A stretch of DNA of 64,000 nt from Symbiodinium natans (GCA_905221605.1 CAJNDS010002123.1:145001-209000); one strand, 5' to 3'. Shown: positions 11,587 to 23,155, counted from the stretch's first letter. The notes: generated from the sequence alone by a model not told the origin. Made by a program: numbers and translations.

Positions 11587-11663
11587 CTGCAGTTCAGCTT
11601 AGGGTTTAGGGTTTAGGGTTCAGGGTTCAGGGTTCAGGGTTTAGGGTGTAGGGTTTAGGGTTT

Positions 11664-11766
11664 GGGTCCATGTATCTAAATAGGGAAGACTTGGGCCTTG
11701 AAGTACTTCCTACATAGGGACTTTGGGGCCCAAGTATAGAAGAATAAGGTACATGGACCCTTAGGG
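11664..11766 (-). mobile_element. Family B element
   Basis: GGGTCCATGTATC...GGGCCCAAGTATAGAAGAATAAGGTACATGGACCC; inverted ends. Sits inside a telomere-like tract. Confidence 0.82.
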
Positions 11767-11837
11767 CACGTACCCAAGCCCCAAAGCCTGAAGCCTTTGA
11801 ATTTAACCCTAAACCCGAAACCCTAAACCCTAAACCC

Positions 11838-11884
11838 TGGCTGCGCCTGCTGATCAACTCTTGCACTTCGGCTTCCTTGCGGAC
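11838..11884 (-). CDS. Exon candidate, charged
   Basis: CTGACAG acceptor, then VRKEAEVQELISRRS. Confidence 0.55.
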
Positions 11885-12060
11885 CTGTCAGAAATTTCGG
11901 CTCTAGGGGCTCCATGGGGGGTTTAAGGTTTAGGGTTTAGGGTTTAGGGTTTAGGGTTTAGAGTTTAAACCCCAAGCCCTAACATAAACGCTCAAGGAAA
12001 CTGCTTAGGGCTTATATTCGGGGCTCAGTGGATGCCTTGAAAATCGAATAAAACTCACAG

Positions 12061-12115
12061 CATCTCTGCTGCTTTGGGCTGTGCTTGTGGGTTGTACGGA
12101 CAGTCCGCAACAACG
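12061..12115 (-). CDS. Exon candidate
   Basis: Reads VADCPYNPQAQPKAAEML before a TGA. Short, so moderate support. Confidence 0.4.
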
Positions 12116-12189
12116 GGGTGTGGGGTTTATGGCTCAGGGTTTAGGATTGTCTCATTAGGCTGTCGATTAGTAGGGTGTACGGTTTGGGG

Positions 12190-12318
12190 TCGCTCCTTTA
12201 AGTTGTGGACTTGCTATGCTTGAAGCACAGTCTGCTTCATTCGGCCGTGCGATGTGCTCGAAGTTGTCAACTGCACAATGAGTCGGCGTGTGCAGAGCTG
12301 CCAGCTGCAGCAATTGCA
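12190..12318 (-). CDS. Exon candidate, long open segment
   Basis: About 42 open codons without telomere repeat: QLLQLAALHTPTHCAVDNFE and further HIARPNEADC. Confidence 0.42.
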
Positions 12319-12333
12319 TGTGTACATGTAAGT

Positions 12334-12412
12334 TGGGATGTTCCCTCTTCTTCGAACAGTCCTGAAGAGGGATTCTAATAGGGGGTATAATCCCTAATAT
12401 AATCCTCAGGAC
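12334..12412 (+). mobile_element. Family C element, partial
   Basis: GGGATGTTCCCTCTTCTTCG, AACAGTCCTGAAGAGGGATT and AGGGGGTATAATCCCTAATA; the right end lacks the GGAACATCCC half. Confidence 0.65.
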
Positions 12413-12800
12413 TCAGCTGCTCGCCAGATCTTAGATTCAGCCATGAACCCGACAAACCCCTAGAAAACACTCAAGCCCTAAACCCTAAGCGCTACAACAT
12501 AAACGCCCTAGACCCTACAACACAGTAAGACCCCCCCCAAACAAAAAAAAAGAGGCCCTAAACCCTTGAAGCGTGTGCGTCAAGACCTAGAAGCTAAACC
12601 CCAAACCCTCAACCCCCCAAACCCCCAAAGCACTCAAAACCCAACAAAACCAGCAAATAGGGTTTTTTTTTAACGTTAAAACAACCCTAAACCCTAAATG
12701 TTTTTTTTTAAAGTTAAAAAACACCCTAAACCCTAAATGGGGTTTTTTAACGTTAAAAAAACAAAGCCCCCCCAACGCACGCAACCCCCCCAACACCAGC

Positions 12801-12865
12801 AATAGAGGCCTTGAGCCGGCGGCCGTTGATCGTATTCAACTTCCAGCCCACCAAAGCCTTCGGTT
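12801..12865 (-). CDS. Exon candidate
   Basis: Reads ALVGWKLNTINGRRLKAS; composition unlike the surrounding CCCTAAA and T-rich spacers. Confidence 0.5.
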
Positions 12866-13272
12866 TTCGGGGTTTAGGGTTTAGGGTTTGGGGTTTGGGG
12901 CTTGGGGCTTGGTGTCTTGGTTTTACGGTGTTCAAGGTGTGCGGTTGTTTGGGTGCTGTGGGGTTCCGGGTCTTAGGGTTGAGGCTGAAACCGAGTTACC
13001 CAACAAAACCTTTGGCACTTTAAAACTTAGGTGCTTGAGGATTGGGTCTCGGAGTGGCCCATTGAAACATCAGAATGTCAAAGGCCATAAACCCCAAGCC
13101 TCCAAACCACAAACCCTGAACCCTAAGTTCCCGACTCCTGGCATCCGAAACAAAAACTTGGCTGCACTTAGGAGAGTAGTAAAGAATTAAACTTTTAGCT
13201 GCCTTATTTAGAAACCCAATAAGCCCAAAAAGGCTAAGGATGCAAAGTTACAGTAAAGCACCACAAAGAAAA

Positions 13273-13356
13273 CCACGATTACATGAGCGTTCTTCCCCCC
13301 GCGCCTTGCCACGAACCTCAGCACAAGGCTCACTGGATTCGGCAGGCTTCCGGGGT
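13273..13356 (-). CDS. Exon candidate
   Basis: Reads DPGSLPNPVSLVLRFVARRG then GKNAHVIV. Confidence 0.5.
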
Positions 13357-13800
13357 CAAAACCTGGACCTTAAACCGTAAACCTAAACCCGAAACCCTAA
13401 ACCCTAAACCCTGAACCCTAAGTACGGACCACCCCCACCCGCCCCGTGTATACTCTTAGAGCCTTACTTGCGTAATGCTCCGGTGCCGTAGGTGGGCTAT
13501 GGGTTTAGGGTTTTGGATTAGAACCCTAAGCCCGAAACCCGCGGCCCTGGTGTGGCGTTGAGGTGCACCCTAAACCCCTAGACCCTAACCCTACACCCTA
13601 AACCCTAAACCCTAAACCCGGAGCACTTCAAAAGGTGCCTGAGTGCTGCTGCAAAATCCCAGTGCCAGTCAGGGGTCAAAAAAGAGTTCAGGGTTGAGGG
13701 GCCCTTGCCTCTATAACCCTACACATAAACCCTAAACCCTAAACCCTAAACCCTAAACCCTAAACCCTAAACCCTAAACCCTAAACCCTAAACCCTAAGC

Positions 13801-13895
13801 CGCCCGGAACGATGCCCTCTGCAGCAAGATGGCTGGCGAGTCGGGCATCAGACCGGCCAGATGCACCACGTTGCTCTCGTCAACTCGAAAGACCT
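13801..13895 (-). CDS. Exon candidate
   Basis: Reads VFRVDESNVVHLAGLMPDSP then AILLQRASF; flanked by telomere-like tracts on both sides. Confidence 0.62.
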
Positions 13896-14940
13896 CAAGG
13901 GGGGGCTGGGCAGAGTTTGGAGCTTTCGGGGTTAGAAGTGGTTACCAGAACACGGTTTAGGGTTTAGGGTTTAGGGTTTAGGGTTTAGTGTTTAGTGTTT
14001 AGGGTTTAGGGTTAGGGTACGGGTGGGCGTGCTCTAGCAATAGGCTTTAGTGCTTCAAGATCTGCGATTTGTTTAGCCTTTGGAAGTCCCAGTTTGGTTG
14101 CTCTACCTTGGTGGCCACATGAACCCAAAAAGGGTTTTGGCTTATCTGCCCTAATCGGGATTTTGTAGTATGAGGTACATGGCCACAACCATGGGATGCA
14201 TTTGGTCCCAAAGGTTTGGTTTAACGGCTATATACAGCGGCCGCCAAACAGGTTGCAATCACTTTATCAAGTGGTCATCAGTACAAAGCTCAATTACGAA
14301 GTATAGTAAGACTATAAGAGCACTCTATAAGACAGAAAAAAGACTGCAAAGCATACACAACAATGCAAGTGAGCAAATGTCAAATGTTGCTGTTGAAAAT
14401 TGAGCCCTAGCTGTTGCAGGCCTCCGGGCTTAGGTGGTTTAGGTGTTTGGGGGCCCCACATCCCATGCGGAGCTTCTCTTCCTCAAAGGGGTGCCCTAAA
14501 CTCCAAACCCCAAACCGCAAACCCTTTGCCCTAAACCCTAAACCCCAAGCCCTAAGGAGCTTTTTGGGATCCAGGACGGTTGAAGGTGTACCAGGGTCGC
14601 TGTCTGGGCCCCCAAGTATAGCGTTTAGGGTTTAGGTTTAGGGTTTGGACTTCCGCCTCGTCGGGGCGATGATGCACAAGATGAAGACAGCAGCAGAATC
14701 ATAAGATGCTACCGGCTGATGATTGTGACGGTACATAGTAGACAAAACGTCATAACGAAGATGACAACAAACAAAATCAACACAACCAAAACAGGAAACA
14801 CAATCAAAAACAGAAACAGATTGCCACACACACACACATGATGTCCGGTAAACCACGAAGCCCTGCATACACCCGAGAATTCATGGGTTCAACACAAGAA
14901 CCCTCCAAGCACTAGATTCGGGGCCCCAGGCCCTAGTCCC

Positions 14941-15089
14941 CTAACCCTAAACCCTAAACCCTAAACCCTAAACCCTAAACCCTAAACCCTAAACTCTAAA
15001 CCCTAAACCCTAAACCCTAAACCCTAAACCCTAAACCCTGAACCCTAAACCCTAAACCCTAAACCCTAAACCCTAAACCCTAAACCCTA
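14941..15089. repeat. CCCTAAA array, about 20 units
   Basis: Runs into the donor of the exon at 15091-15168; the first unit (read on minus) supplies GTAGGG. Confidence 0.95.
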
Positions 15090-15090
15090 C

Positions 15091-15168
15091 CCCAGCTGAA
15101 CCACAGCCCTGGAGCCCCTGGAGGTGCAGCTCCAGGGGCCATGCCCAGCTCCTTGTACTTGGAATAGC
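15091..15168 (-). CDS. Exon candidate with clear splice sites
   Basis: CCCCCAG acceptor and G|GTAGGG donor, the donor being the first telomere unit. Reads GYSKYKELGMAPGAAPPGAP. The coding sequence contains a CCCCTGGAG/CTCCAGGGG inverted repeat. Confidence 0.66.
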
Positions 15169-15518
15169 CTGGGGGAGAAGGGGGGGGTTTGGGGTTTAGG
15201 GTTTAGGGTTTAGGGATTGGGGTTTAGGGATTGGGGTTTAGGGTTTAAGGATTGGGGTTTAGGGATTGGGGTTTAGGGTTTTAGGGTTTCGGGTGGGAGG
15301 CACGCGGGGGGATCGAGGGTTTTTTAGGCTGGGGCTGAGGGCTTGGGATTACTCAGCTCTTTTCGCTTTTCTTGGCAGCCAATGAACCATTTCAAAAGAA
15401 AGGCTTTCATGGTGAACCCTGCACTAAACCCTAAACCCAAAACCCTGAAACCTGAATCCTGATCCCTAAACCAAAGCCTCAACTCACAACCCAAAAAGGG
15501 CAAAAAAGGCACGGGCCT

Positions 15519-15577
15519 ATTTGCCTGGCTTTGTGATGGCGGGGGTCAAGAGCTGATGGTAGGCAGGTTCCTCTTCA
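15519..15577 (-). CDS. Exon candidate
   Basis: Reads EEEPAYHQLLTPAITKPGK, then TAG at the left edge. Confidence 0.4.
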
Positions 15578-15986
15578 TGTGACCCTTTCAAGTGACAAGG
15601 AGGTCCCCCCCCACACACACACACACACACTAGGGTTTAGGGTTTAGGGTTTAGGGTTTCGGGTTTAGGGCTTAGGGTTTAGGGTTCAGGGCTCCTTACG
15701 ATTCGAGCCGTAGTGGAGGGACTTAGAACCTAAGTTCGGAGCCTTAACCCAATTTAGGGTCCTCTTTAAACTCTACTTATGACACAGCGGGAAGGGAAGG
15801 GGGGCCCTCCGTGCACCCAAAACGGCCTGGTTCTTCGTAGGGAATGAGGGAATGAGGGCCGTATATACTCCCTGAAAGTGTAGATACAGGTCCCCTCATT
15901 CCCTCAGTCCCTCCTAAGAACCAGCCAGAAAACAAAACCCTAAACCCTAAACCCTAAACCCTAAACCCCCTCCTTGCACCCAAAAA

Positions 15987-16078
15987 AGGGGGCATCGTGC
16001 CGCCGAGGGGCTGTAGCTGAGACCCAAGTCTTGCTTGTGGATGGTCACAGCCCTGCCTTGGCGTAGGAAGCGGTTTTG
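15987..16078 (-). CDS. Exon candidate
   Basis: Reads NRFLRQGRAVTIHKQDLGLS then YSPSAARCP. Confidence 0.55.
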
Positions 16079-16359
16079 TGAGGAACGTCAGCTCTCTGTT
16101 TGTGGGGTTTAGGGTTTAGGGTTTAGGGTTTAGGGTTTCGGGCTTAGGAAGTCCTAAGACAAAGGCGGTAGGGGAAAGCCCTGATAATCCCAAGCTACAC
16201 CCTCATGAAGCACCAGACCTCAACTCTGCCTTCGTGCTTGGCAACCTACTTCCTAGACTCTTCAGCTGCAGTACGTTCAAAAGCTAACCCTAAATGCCGT
16301 TAAGCCTTCACCTGGGTTGAGGGTTCAGGCAGGGGCTCCGAAACTTAGAATTCTTCTAC

Positions 16360-16432
16360 CCAGCGACGGAGCTCCGATTTCTTCTTGGCCTTCGCGAAAA
16401 CGTTGCTCTTCTTGAGTGGAGTGAGGATGTAC
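16360..16432 (-). CDS. Exon candidate, basic, with splice sites
   Basis: CGAG acceptor and G|GTAGAA donor. Reads RYILTPLKKSNVFAKAKKKS. Confidence 0.62.
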
Positions 16433-16532
16433 CTCGGCTACGGGCGTGAATGTGTGAGTGAGTGAGCGAGTGAGGGAGGGAGGGAGGGAGGGAGTGAATG
16501 CGTGTGTGTTGTAAGTGAAGCGTAGTAGTAGG

Positions 16533-16628
16533 CAGATCTTCAAAAGAGCCCTCTGCTGCCCCCAGAGTAAGTGGCCGCTGCAAGAACGGCTGCATCGAAG
16601 AGGTGTCGCATGTCTCATCATAAACCAC
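16533..16628 (-). CDS. Exon candidate
   Basis: Reads YDETCDTSSMQPFLQRPLTL then GAAEGSFEDL. A GAGGGAGG microsatellite (16440-16500) separates it from the next exon. Confidence 0.58.
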
Positions 16629-17015
16629 ACAGACACGACGACACTATGCGTCTCTCCATTGCGCAAAACCCCTCTCCCTAAACCCCTCTAAACCCTATAA
16701 CATCCAGTAAACCCCATAAACCCTATCAATCCTACATTCCCTCTAAACCCTCTAAACGCTCTAAACGCTTAAAAACCGTATAAAGTCTATACACAGGTCC
16801 TCCAAAGTCCAACCCTCTACACCCTATAAGACCCGATAACATACACCCTATACAACCCTATAAACCTTGAAGACCCTCTATATAAACCCTATTAACCCTA
16901 TAAAACCTAAAAAAACCTGCAAACCCTGTAAACCCTAAAAGCCCCAAAACCCCAAACAGCACCCTAAACCCTAAACCCTAAATCCTGTAATCCCTAACCC
17001 TAAACCCTAAACCCT

Positions 17016-17093
17016 GCAGCGAAGCGGCAGCTGGAAGGCCTTCAAGATATCGCGCTTGAAGACGATGTCCTCAAATTTCGGACCGCTGGTGCT
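17016..17093 (-). CDS. Exon candidate
   Basis: CCCAG acceptor, then STSGPKFEDIVFKRDILKAF. Confidence 0.6.
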
Positions 17094-17705
17094 GGGAGCG
17101 AGGCAAGGCGGGTTTAGGGTTTAGGGTTTAAGGTTTAGGGTTTAGGGTTTAGGGATTCGGGTCCGCCGACCCTGGCGGCGTGTTGGATGGGTTTGCGGAG
17201 GTGAAACCTCCCTTTTTTTCCCTCCTTATACACTTCAAGGACTAATTATGGGAGCTGGATGAGCATCCTAGGGCAAGAAGTCGAAAATTTGGGGTTTTGG
17301 GGTCGAGCCGGAGGGGGTTTAAAGCTCCGGGCGCTTGGTCGAGTAGTTTAGGGGATATATAGTTTAGGGTTATACGGATCAGGGTTTTTGGGCCGGCATA
17401 GCGTTTAGGGTCTAGGGTCTAGTAGGGTTTCGAGGGGGGGAATGGGAGCACCCTAAACCCTAAACCCTAAACCCTAAACTGGTACTTTTGGGACTTAAGA
17501 GAAGGCAGGCTGGCAGAGGGCCTGGCGAAGCAGGGCTAGGGGAGGGTAGTAACCCAAACCCCTGAAGCCTCAACCCGGAACAGCCCCTGAAGCCTAAAAG
17601 AAAGCCCTTAAGCCCTAAGCCGTGAACCCTAAACCCTAAACCCTAAGCCCTAAACCCTAAGCCCTAAGCCCTAAACTCGAAACCCGAACGAAAAGCCCTG
17701 AAGCC

Positions 17706-17769
17706 TAAAGCAAGCCAGAGCAGGAGGCGGCATTGAAGCGCATGAAGAAGGCAAAGAACACCTTTCAGC
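17706..17769 (-). CDS. Exon candidate, strand ambiguous
   Basis: Minus reads LKGVLCLLHALQCRLLLWL after CCAG (hydrophobic). The plus strand reads EQEAALKRMKKAKNTFQLEG through the same region. Minus is preferred only by context. Confidence 0.35.
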
Positions 17770-17880
17770 TGGAAGGGGTCAGGGCCAAGAAAGGAGCCCC
17801 AGCCAGAAAGAGTTGGAATCTAGATTCCCAAGCTCCTGGAACCCTGAACCTACTCAGAATCTCAGTTAAGCCCGGAAGGC

Positions 17881-17960
17881 GGGATTTTGCGTTCTAGCGC
17901 TCGGTTGGGGAGAAGCGGCCCACGAGCTTTTGGATTCAGCATGCGACGTGCCGAGAATAC
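17881..17960 (-). CDS. Exon candidate
   Basis: CAG acceptor, then VFSARRMLNPKARGPLLPNR. Confidence 0.5.
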
Positions 17961-18148
17961 CTGTAACCCTAAACCCGCTGCGGGCTCCGGCTCTAGGTTT
18001 TATAGGGTTCTTAAGGGACGCGGGTAGGGGGGGGGGGGGGGGAAGAGGTATGTAACCCCAAGTTCCCGAATACTTGCCACTACTCCTTAACGCTCCCTAA
18101 GCTTTCTTAAGGTTCCCTCCCCAAACCCTAAACCCTAAACCCTAAACC

Positions 18149-18220
18149 CTACTGCTGAACAGGCCAGGGGGCCAAGCAGCCGAATGAGCCGATGACGCTG
18201 AAGATGGCCATGATGATCCT
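18149..18220 (-). CDS. Exon candidate, transmembrane segment
   Basis: Reads IIMAIFSVIGSFGCLAPWPV; in reading order the first of the strongly hydrophobic segments, following the cysteine-rich block. Confidence 0.62.
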   Translation of the reverse strand, partial: RIIMAIFSVIGSFGCLAPWPVQQ

Positions 18221-18830
18221 TGGGGTTCATACTGAAGGTTTAGGGTTTGGGGTTTGGGGTTTAGGGTTCGGGATTTAGGGTTTAGGGTTTGGCGCCGTTT
18301 AGAGTTTGGGGTCTGGGGTTTAGGGTTTGGAGTTTGGGGTCTGAGGTTTGCGGTTTATGGTTTCGGGTCCAGGGATTGGGGTTTGGGGCTTTGGGCTTCT
18401 AGGGTAGGCGTATAGCCGAAACCCTAACCCTAGACCCAAAACACCCTGAAGTCTGAAAACTACCTCCCCTCCTGCCCTCCTCCCCCGAAACTCTGTAAAC
18501 CCTAACTTAGGCAACCATAAACACTTAAAGAACAAAAAACATACACCAACCCTGCACCCTGTAGTACCCCAAAGTCTCAACCCCAAATACACACCAAACC
18601 CTGAACCCTAAACCCCAAGCCTACACCCCAGACCCTATAAACCCTGAGCCCTACAGCATCTCAAGTCTCAGCCCTACACACTGAACCCCAAACCCTAGAC
18701 CCTAAACCCCCGACCCCAATCCCTAAACCCAAACCCTATAACCCCGAGTTTGGGGCTTAGGGTTGCCATTACTGTTGGATTTGTCCGGTCTTGGGGGGGA
18801 GGGCTTGGGGTTCACAGGGCTCAGGGTCTT

Positions 18831-18900
18831 CGGAGTCAAGGGCAGCCAACGTACATTCGGTGCACATATACTCTTGCTTAGGGTGGTCATACGGGGAGCT
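18831..18900 (-). CDS. Exon candidate, cysteine-rich
   Basis: Reads YDHPKQEYMCTECTLAALDS with a C-x2-C pair. Confidence 0.6.
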
Positions 18901-19157
18901 CTAGACCCTCAAAACACGATGTCGCCATCCCCTCCCGCCTAGCCCCTAACCCTAAACCTGAACTCAAAATCTAAACCCTAAACCCACAAAGCAACAACTA
19001 AACATCTTCAACCTGAAGCTTCCTAAGTCCTAAGCTGCCTAATGTACAAACTTCCTAAACTGCAAAAATCTCCTAACCTTCCAACCACCTTAAACTCCCT
19101 AAACTCACTAGACTTCCTCACCTGCCAAAACCCTACAAACTTCCTAAACCCTACCGT

Positions 19158-19264
19158 AAGGCTCCATGTACCCTCATAGAAAATATGCTTGGGCCCAAAG
19201 TCTCTACATACAGGAAGTACTTTAAGGCCCAAGTATTCCCTATTTAGGTACATGGACCCTTGGG
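19158..19264 (+). mobile_element. Family B element
   Basis: AAGGCTCCATGTACC...TTAGGTACATGGACCCTT; shares AGGAAGTACTTTAAGGCCCA. Confidence 0.82.
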
Positions 19265-19363
19265 CTTTTTTTGTAGACTTTAGAACTCAAGCTTAAAAGG
19301 ACCAAATGAATCCCAAAAAGGTGTATGGCTCATATACCCGAAAGTGTACATGAACCCTTAGGG

Positions 19364-19519
19364 AAAACCCTAAACCCTAAACCCTAAACCCTAAACCCTA
19401 AACCCTAAACCCTAAACCCTAAACCCTAAACCCTAAACCCTAAACCCTAAACCCTAAACTATAAACCCTAAACCCTAAACCCTAAACCCTAAACCCTAAA
19501 CCCTAAACCCTAAACCCTA
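19364..19519. repeat. CCCTAAA array, about 22 units
   Basis: Near-perfect except one ACTATAAACC unit. Ends beside the cysteine-rich exon at 19526-19600. Confidence 0.95.
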
Positions 19520-19525
19520 TGCCTT

Positions 19526-19600
19526 TCCCTCCAGGGCACATGCCGATGACTTGCGCCTCGCCACAGGCGTCGCACAGCCCCGTCCCGGCCTTGGCTGAAC
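19526..19600 (-). CDS. Exon candidate, cysteine-rich
   Basis: Reads KAGTGLCDACGEAQVIGMCP: C-x2-C and a further Cys, EGF/GCC-like spacing. Confidence 0.62.
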
Positions 19601-20102
19601 TGAGGGCTTGGGGTTCTACGACTTCGGATAGGACTCCCAGCCCTAAACCCTAAACCCTAAACCCTAAGCCCTAAACCCTAAACCCTAAACCCTTGGTTTG
19701 GCTTGACTAGGTTTGATTATGAAGCGCCTCAGGGGGGATATGTTCATGGGAGCCACAAGTCGAGAGAGCTCTGGATGTACAGGGGTTGTATGGTTTCGTT
19801 GTGTTTAGTTTTTTGTGTGTGAGGGCGAGAGAGAGAGAGAGAGAGAGTTTTTTTTCGGAGTTTGGGTCTTGAGGGTTTTGGTTGCGTCCGATGTTTGTTT
19901 CCTTTGGGGCTTTGCGCCTTTGGGTTTTCGGGTGTTTTTGGGCTTTCCCAGAATGACTCGCTTAAACCCCACTTGCCGCTTTGGGCGCAGAGGAGGTGTT
20001 TGGAGGTTTAGGGAAGTGCGTCGAATTCGGGCCTCGCCGTCCTAAAGTCTGAACTGAAAAAATCCCAGCGGTTTAGGGTTTAGGATTTAGGGTTTAGGGT
20101 CC

Positions 20103-20168
20103 ATGGCTGGAAGGTGCTCTCAAAACCTGGCGACTGTGTGAGCCTTGACAGCAAAGCCTCACACACTC
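20103..20168 (-). CDS. Exon candidate
   Basis: TTACAG acceptor, then VCEALLSRLTQSPGFESTFQ. The plus strand is also open. Confidence 0.45.
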
Positions 20169-20584
20169 CTGTAATCATACAGCCTGCGCTGCTTGAGAGC
20201 GGCCTGCTGTGGGCCTTCTTCAATGTTTAAGATTTGGGTTCTGCAGCCCCCCTAAAGGCCAAACCCTTAACCCCTAAGCAAACTTTAGAGAGTTGCGGAT
20301 ATGGCCCGTATATGGACCATGGACCCTTGTAGGGCTCATGTCGCCCCCACGGATGAGGTCGGTAAAGCTGCACATCTTCCGATACCTCTACTAATTAAGA
20401 ACGGAGGCCCTTACCCAGAGGGTCCATTTGTCGTACTATTCTGGAATAAGGTACCCCCAAAACCCAATGTGGTATGGTTCTTGGGTACCTAATTCCATAG
20501 TGGTGCTGCTCATGGACCCTCTGTGTTGCTCGCCCAACTTTACTTGTAAGGGACTTGTAACCCAAGTTCGGGAACTCATACCCG

Positions 20585-20622
20585 ATTTTTTTTTTTTTTT
20601 TTTTTTTTTTTGGGGGGGGGGG
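20585..20622. repeat. Poly-T followed by poly-G
   Basis: About 26 T then about 11 G inside an otherwise unique spacer. Confidence 0.9.
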
Positions 20623-20869
20623 TGCTCTCCAAGGAGGATCTTAGGGATAAAATAGCAAGGATTCATTACCCAATCGTGGCTAGGACAACCCGGTACCCTC
20701 AATCCCCCAAACTACGATCCCCCAAACTAAGCCGTTGAGTGATGAATAGAAACCAAATTCCCAAAATCCCTGCTAAAAGCCTGTAACTTCCCCTCTGGAC
20801 AACATGTAGAAAGGGCAATCAACATATCCGCCGGCCTAACCAAACTTTCAAACCCTGGACCCCAACAAC

Positions 20870-20936
20870 ATATCGGACAAGCGACATTCTTGAAGTAGCC
20901 GAAGACGCACTCGGAGCAAGCTGACGACTTGTATTC
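20870..20936 (-). CDS. Exon candidate, cysteine-rich
   Basis: CAG acceptor, then EYKSSACSECVFGYFKNVAC: C-x2-C-x3-GYF as in GCC/EGF-type surface proteins. Confidence 0.65.
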
Positions 20937-21184
20937 CTGCGACTGTCATCGAAGCTCTGAACCCTTTATAGGGTTTCGGCCTACGGCCCCCAACGCCCTT
21001 CAGCCACTCAGACATTGTAGTGCTTCGAGCCTCCCCTAACTTGTCAGACTCGCATTATCGGAGGTACGTCAACTTTTCGAAATGGCGCAACTCATGGCGT
21101 TGTATGTTGAGCTTCCGGTCTGCTGACTTAGATTCTGTCGTTTCTCGTTTTGATTCCGGTCGTTGCTGTTCCTCTAATCTGGTC

Positions 21185-21255
21185 ACCCGAAAACCTCCAA
21201 ACTCCGAACCAGAACGTCCTTGCTGCAGACGTTGCCAGGCCTGCAAGCCAGTTTC
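21185..21255 (-). CDS. Exon candidate, frame and strand uncertain
   Basis: Minus reads LACRPGNVCSKDVLVRSLEV with cysteines in keeping with neighbours. Another minus frame (21055-21264) and a plus frame (21020-21313) are also open. Confidence 0.3.
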
Positions 21256-21310
21256 GGAGTGCACCTTACGCCAGGGGTGGAAGCCCGAAACCCTGAACCT
21301 TAACCCCCAC

Positions 21311-21419
21311 TAGGCTGCCCAGTAACCTAGGCTTAAAAGGGTGCCCTTTTTTGCTTCAAGGGGTTTATAAGGGAACCTAAACCCCCCAAAAAGGGAATAA
21401 GGGTACTACTGGGCATCCT
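21311..21419 (+). mobile_element. Family A element, full copy
   Basis: Starts GCCCAGTAACCTAGG and ends GGGTACTACTGGGC, inverted relative to each other. The interior contains CTTTTTTGCTTCAAGGGGTT and AACCTAAACCCCCCAAAAAG. Reference copy for the half element in the ankyrin gene. Confidence 0.82.
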
Positions 21420-22032
21420 AGCGGCCCATATAAACCTAAACCCTACATAAACCCTAAACCCTATATAAACCCTATATAGACCCTAAACCCTATATAAACC
21501 CTAAACCCTATATAACCCCTAAACCCTATATAAACCTAAACAGGCCCTGAGCCTTGAACGGTTTTCGGGGTTTATGGGTTTTTGGGTCGTCGCGAGAATC
21601 AGGGCCCCTCTTGGCTGCTCTTACACCCCCCAAACTGAATGGAACTCGCCTTTAAGGGACCCTCACACTCGAAGCCCTGCTGTTTTGGAAATCCCCATTT
21701 CATCGCAAGACAGAAGCCCTGTCCTTTCTCTTGGGAACTACACCCTAAACCCGAAACCCTAAACCCTTAACCAACTTTCCATAAGAGTGCCACAAGAGGA
21801 GGTCTTTGTTCTCTCCCTCCATCCTCCCAAGTGCATAAACTTCGGCTCTACATCAAGACCCTAGACCAAATGCCCTCTACAACAGCACTGAACTGCCAAG
21901 ATCCTAATTTCACCCTTATACCTTACAATTGCGGTTTCGGGTTTAGGGTTTAGGGTTTAGGGTTCAGGGTGTAGGGTTTAGGGTTCAGGGTTCAGGGTTT
22001 AGGGTCTAGCCCTGCTAAACCTGCAACCTCAA

Positions 22033-22105
22033 CTGCATCCCCATCCACTGAGGGCCGACAAAGGCGCCGCTGCATCGTTGGCTTGTATGCTGAGAGCCCC
22101 GTGAT
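22033..22105 (-). CDS. Exon candidate, strand uncertain
   Basis: Minus after CGCAG reads HGALSIQANDAAAPLSALSG. The plus strand reads CIVGLYAESPVICESMEVC, which is also GCC-like. Confidence 0.35.
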
Positions 22106-22211
22106 CTGCGAGTCAATGGAAGTGTGCCTCTGGCTCGGACGTTTAGGGCTTTTAGGGTTTAGGGTTTAGGGTTTAGGGCTTCGGGTTTAGGGTTTAGGGT
22201 GAAGGGTGTTC

Positions 22212-22304
22212 AGGGCCGCCAGAAAGAGCGCACCTTTAGCACGGCTTCTAGTGCAACCCCAAACACAGTGCAGCTAAAGAGGCACTGTATTCCACAATAG
22301 TACT
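22212..22304 (-). CDS. Exon candidate, cysteine-rich and hydrophobic
   Basis: Reads YYCGIQCLFSCTVFGVALEA then VLKVRSFW. Confidence 0.5.
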
Positions 22305-22799
22305 GTACCCAAACCACGGGTTTAGGGTTTAGGGTTTAGGGTTTAGGGTTCAGGGTTTAGGGTTTAGTGTTTAGGGTTTAGGGTTTAGGGTTTCACATTA
22401 AAATCGGAGGCTCCTCCTTCTTCGAGCCAAACTGTCTAATCACATTAAACTACGAATAGGTACCTTCATGAAGGAACTAAGGACTACAAACAACTCAGAA
22501 CATCAGAGGCAAGGCTCCACGCGCAGGGTGCACATGCGCAAAAAAGGCACACTTGAAAATCACAAATCTAAACCCTAAACCTCAAACCCCAAACCCTAAA
22601 CCCCAAACCCTAAACCCCCCCAAACCCCAAACTCCAAACCCTAAACCCCAAGCCCAAAACCCTAAACCCGACGCGGCCGCCTCCCCACACCTTGACTAAG
22701 CCTCCCCCCACCTCCTTCCTTGTCCCCAGAGACTCCCATACCCTTTCATTCGGGAAGATTCCTGAAAACCTGCAACAGGGATCCTCATGCTAACCCCAA

Positions 22800-23036
22800 A
22801 ACCCTAAACCCTAAATCCGAAACCCTGACCCTAAATGCTAAACCCTAAACCCTAAACCCTAAACCCTAAATCCGAAACCCTAACCCGATATCCTAAACCC
22901 TAAACCCTAAACCCTAAACCCTAAACCCTAACCCTAAACCCTAAACCCTAAACCCTAAACCCTAAACCCTAAACCCTAAACCCTAAACCCTAAACCCTAA
23001 CCCTAAACCCTAAACCTTAAACCCTAAACCCTAAAA
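22800..23036. repeat. CCCTAAA array with CCCTAA and CCGAAA variants
   Basis: Long degenerate array immediately left of the CPGG exon at 23045-23142. Confidence 0.93.
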
Positions 23037-23044
23037 GGGATGTT

Positions 23045-23142
23045 GATGGAGTCTGTGGGCCGCTCCCGGGACGGGCCTCAAGTGCCAAAAAGTCCGCTTG
23101 GCGCGAGGCCACACAGTGCCGCCCGGGCAGTAGGTCTTGCCT
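23045..23142 (-). CDS. Exon candidate, GCC-like motif CPGG-V-WP-FW
   Basis: Reads GKTYCPGGTVWPRAKRTFWH. CPGG-x-x-WP-x-x-x-FW is a motif I associate with the membrane-proximal part of large alveolate cysteine-rich proteins. Confidence 0.66.
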
Positions 23143-23155
23143 GAGTGGGGGGTTG

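Noticed and set aside
14170-14403. 77-codon plus-strand frame
   Set aside because: No splice support, opposite strand to neighbours, and composition unlike the GC-rich exon candidates.
15091-15168. CCCCTGGAG/CTCCAGGGG hairpin as a terminator
   Set aside because: It lies inside a well-supported exon (Pro/Gly/Ala codons) and bacterial-type terminators do not apply.
19815-20045. Plus-strand frame with EREREREF start
   Set aside because: It starts in a GA microsatellite, and its hydrophobic run comes from T/G-rich telomere-like text.
20428-20702. Frames across the poly-T/poly-G tract
   Set aside because: They depend on the homopolymer run; the flanks look like element DNA (AGGGTCCAT...ATGGACCCT) rather than coding.
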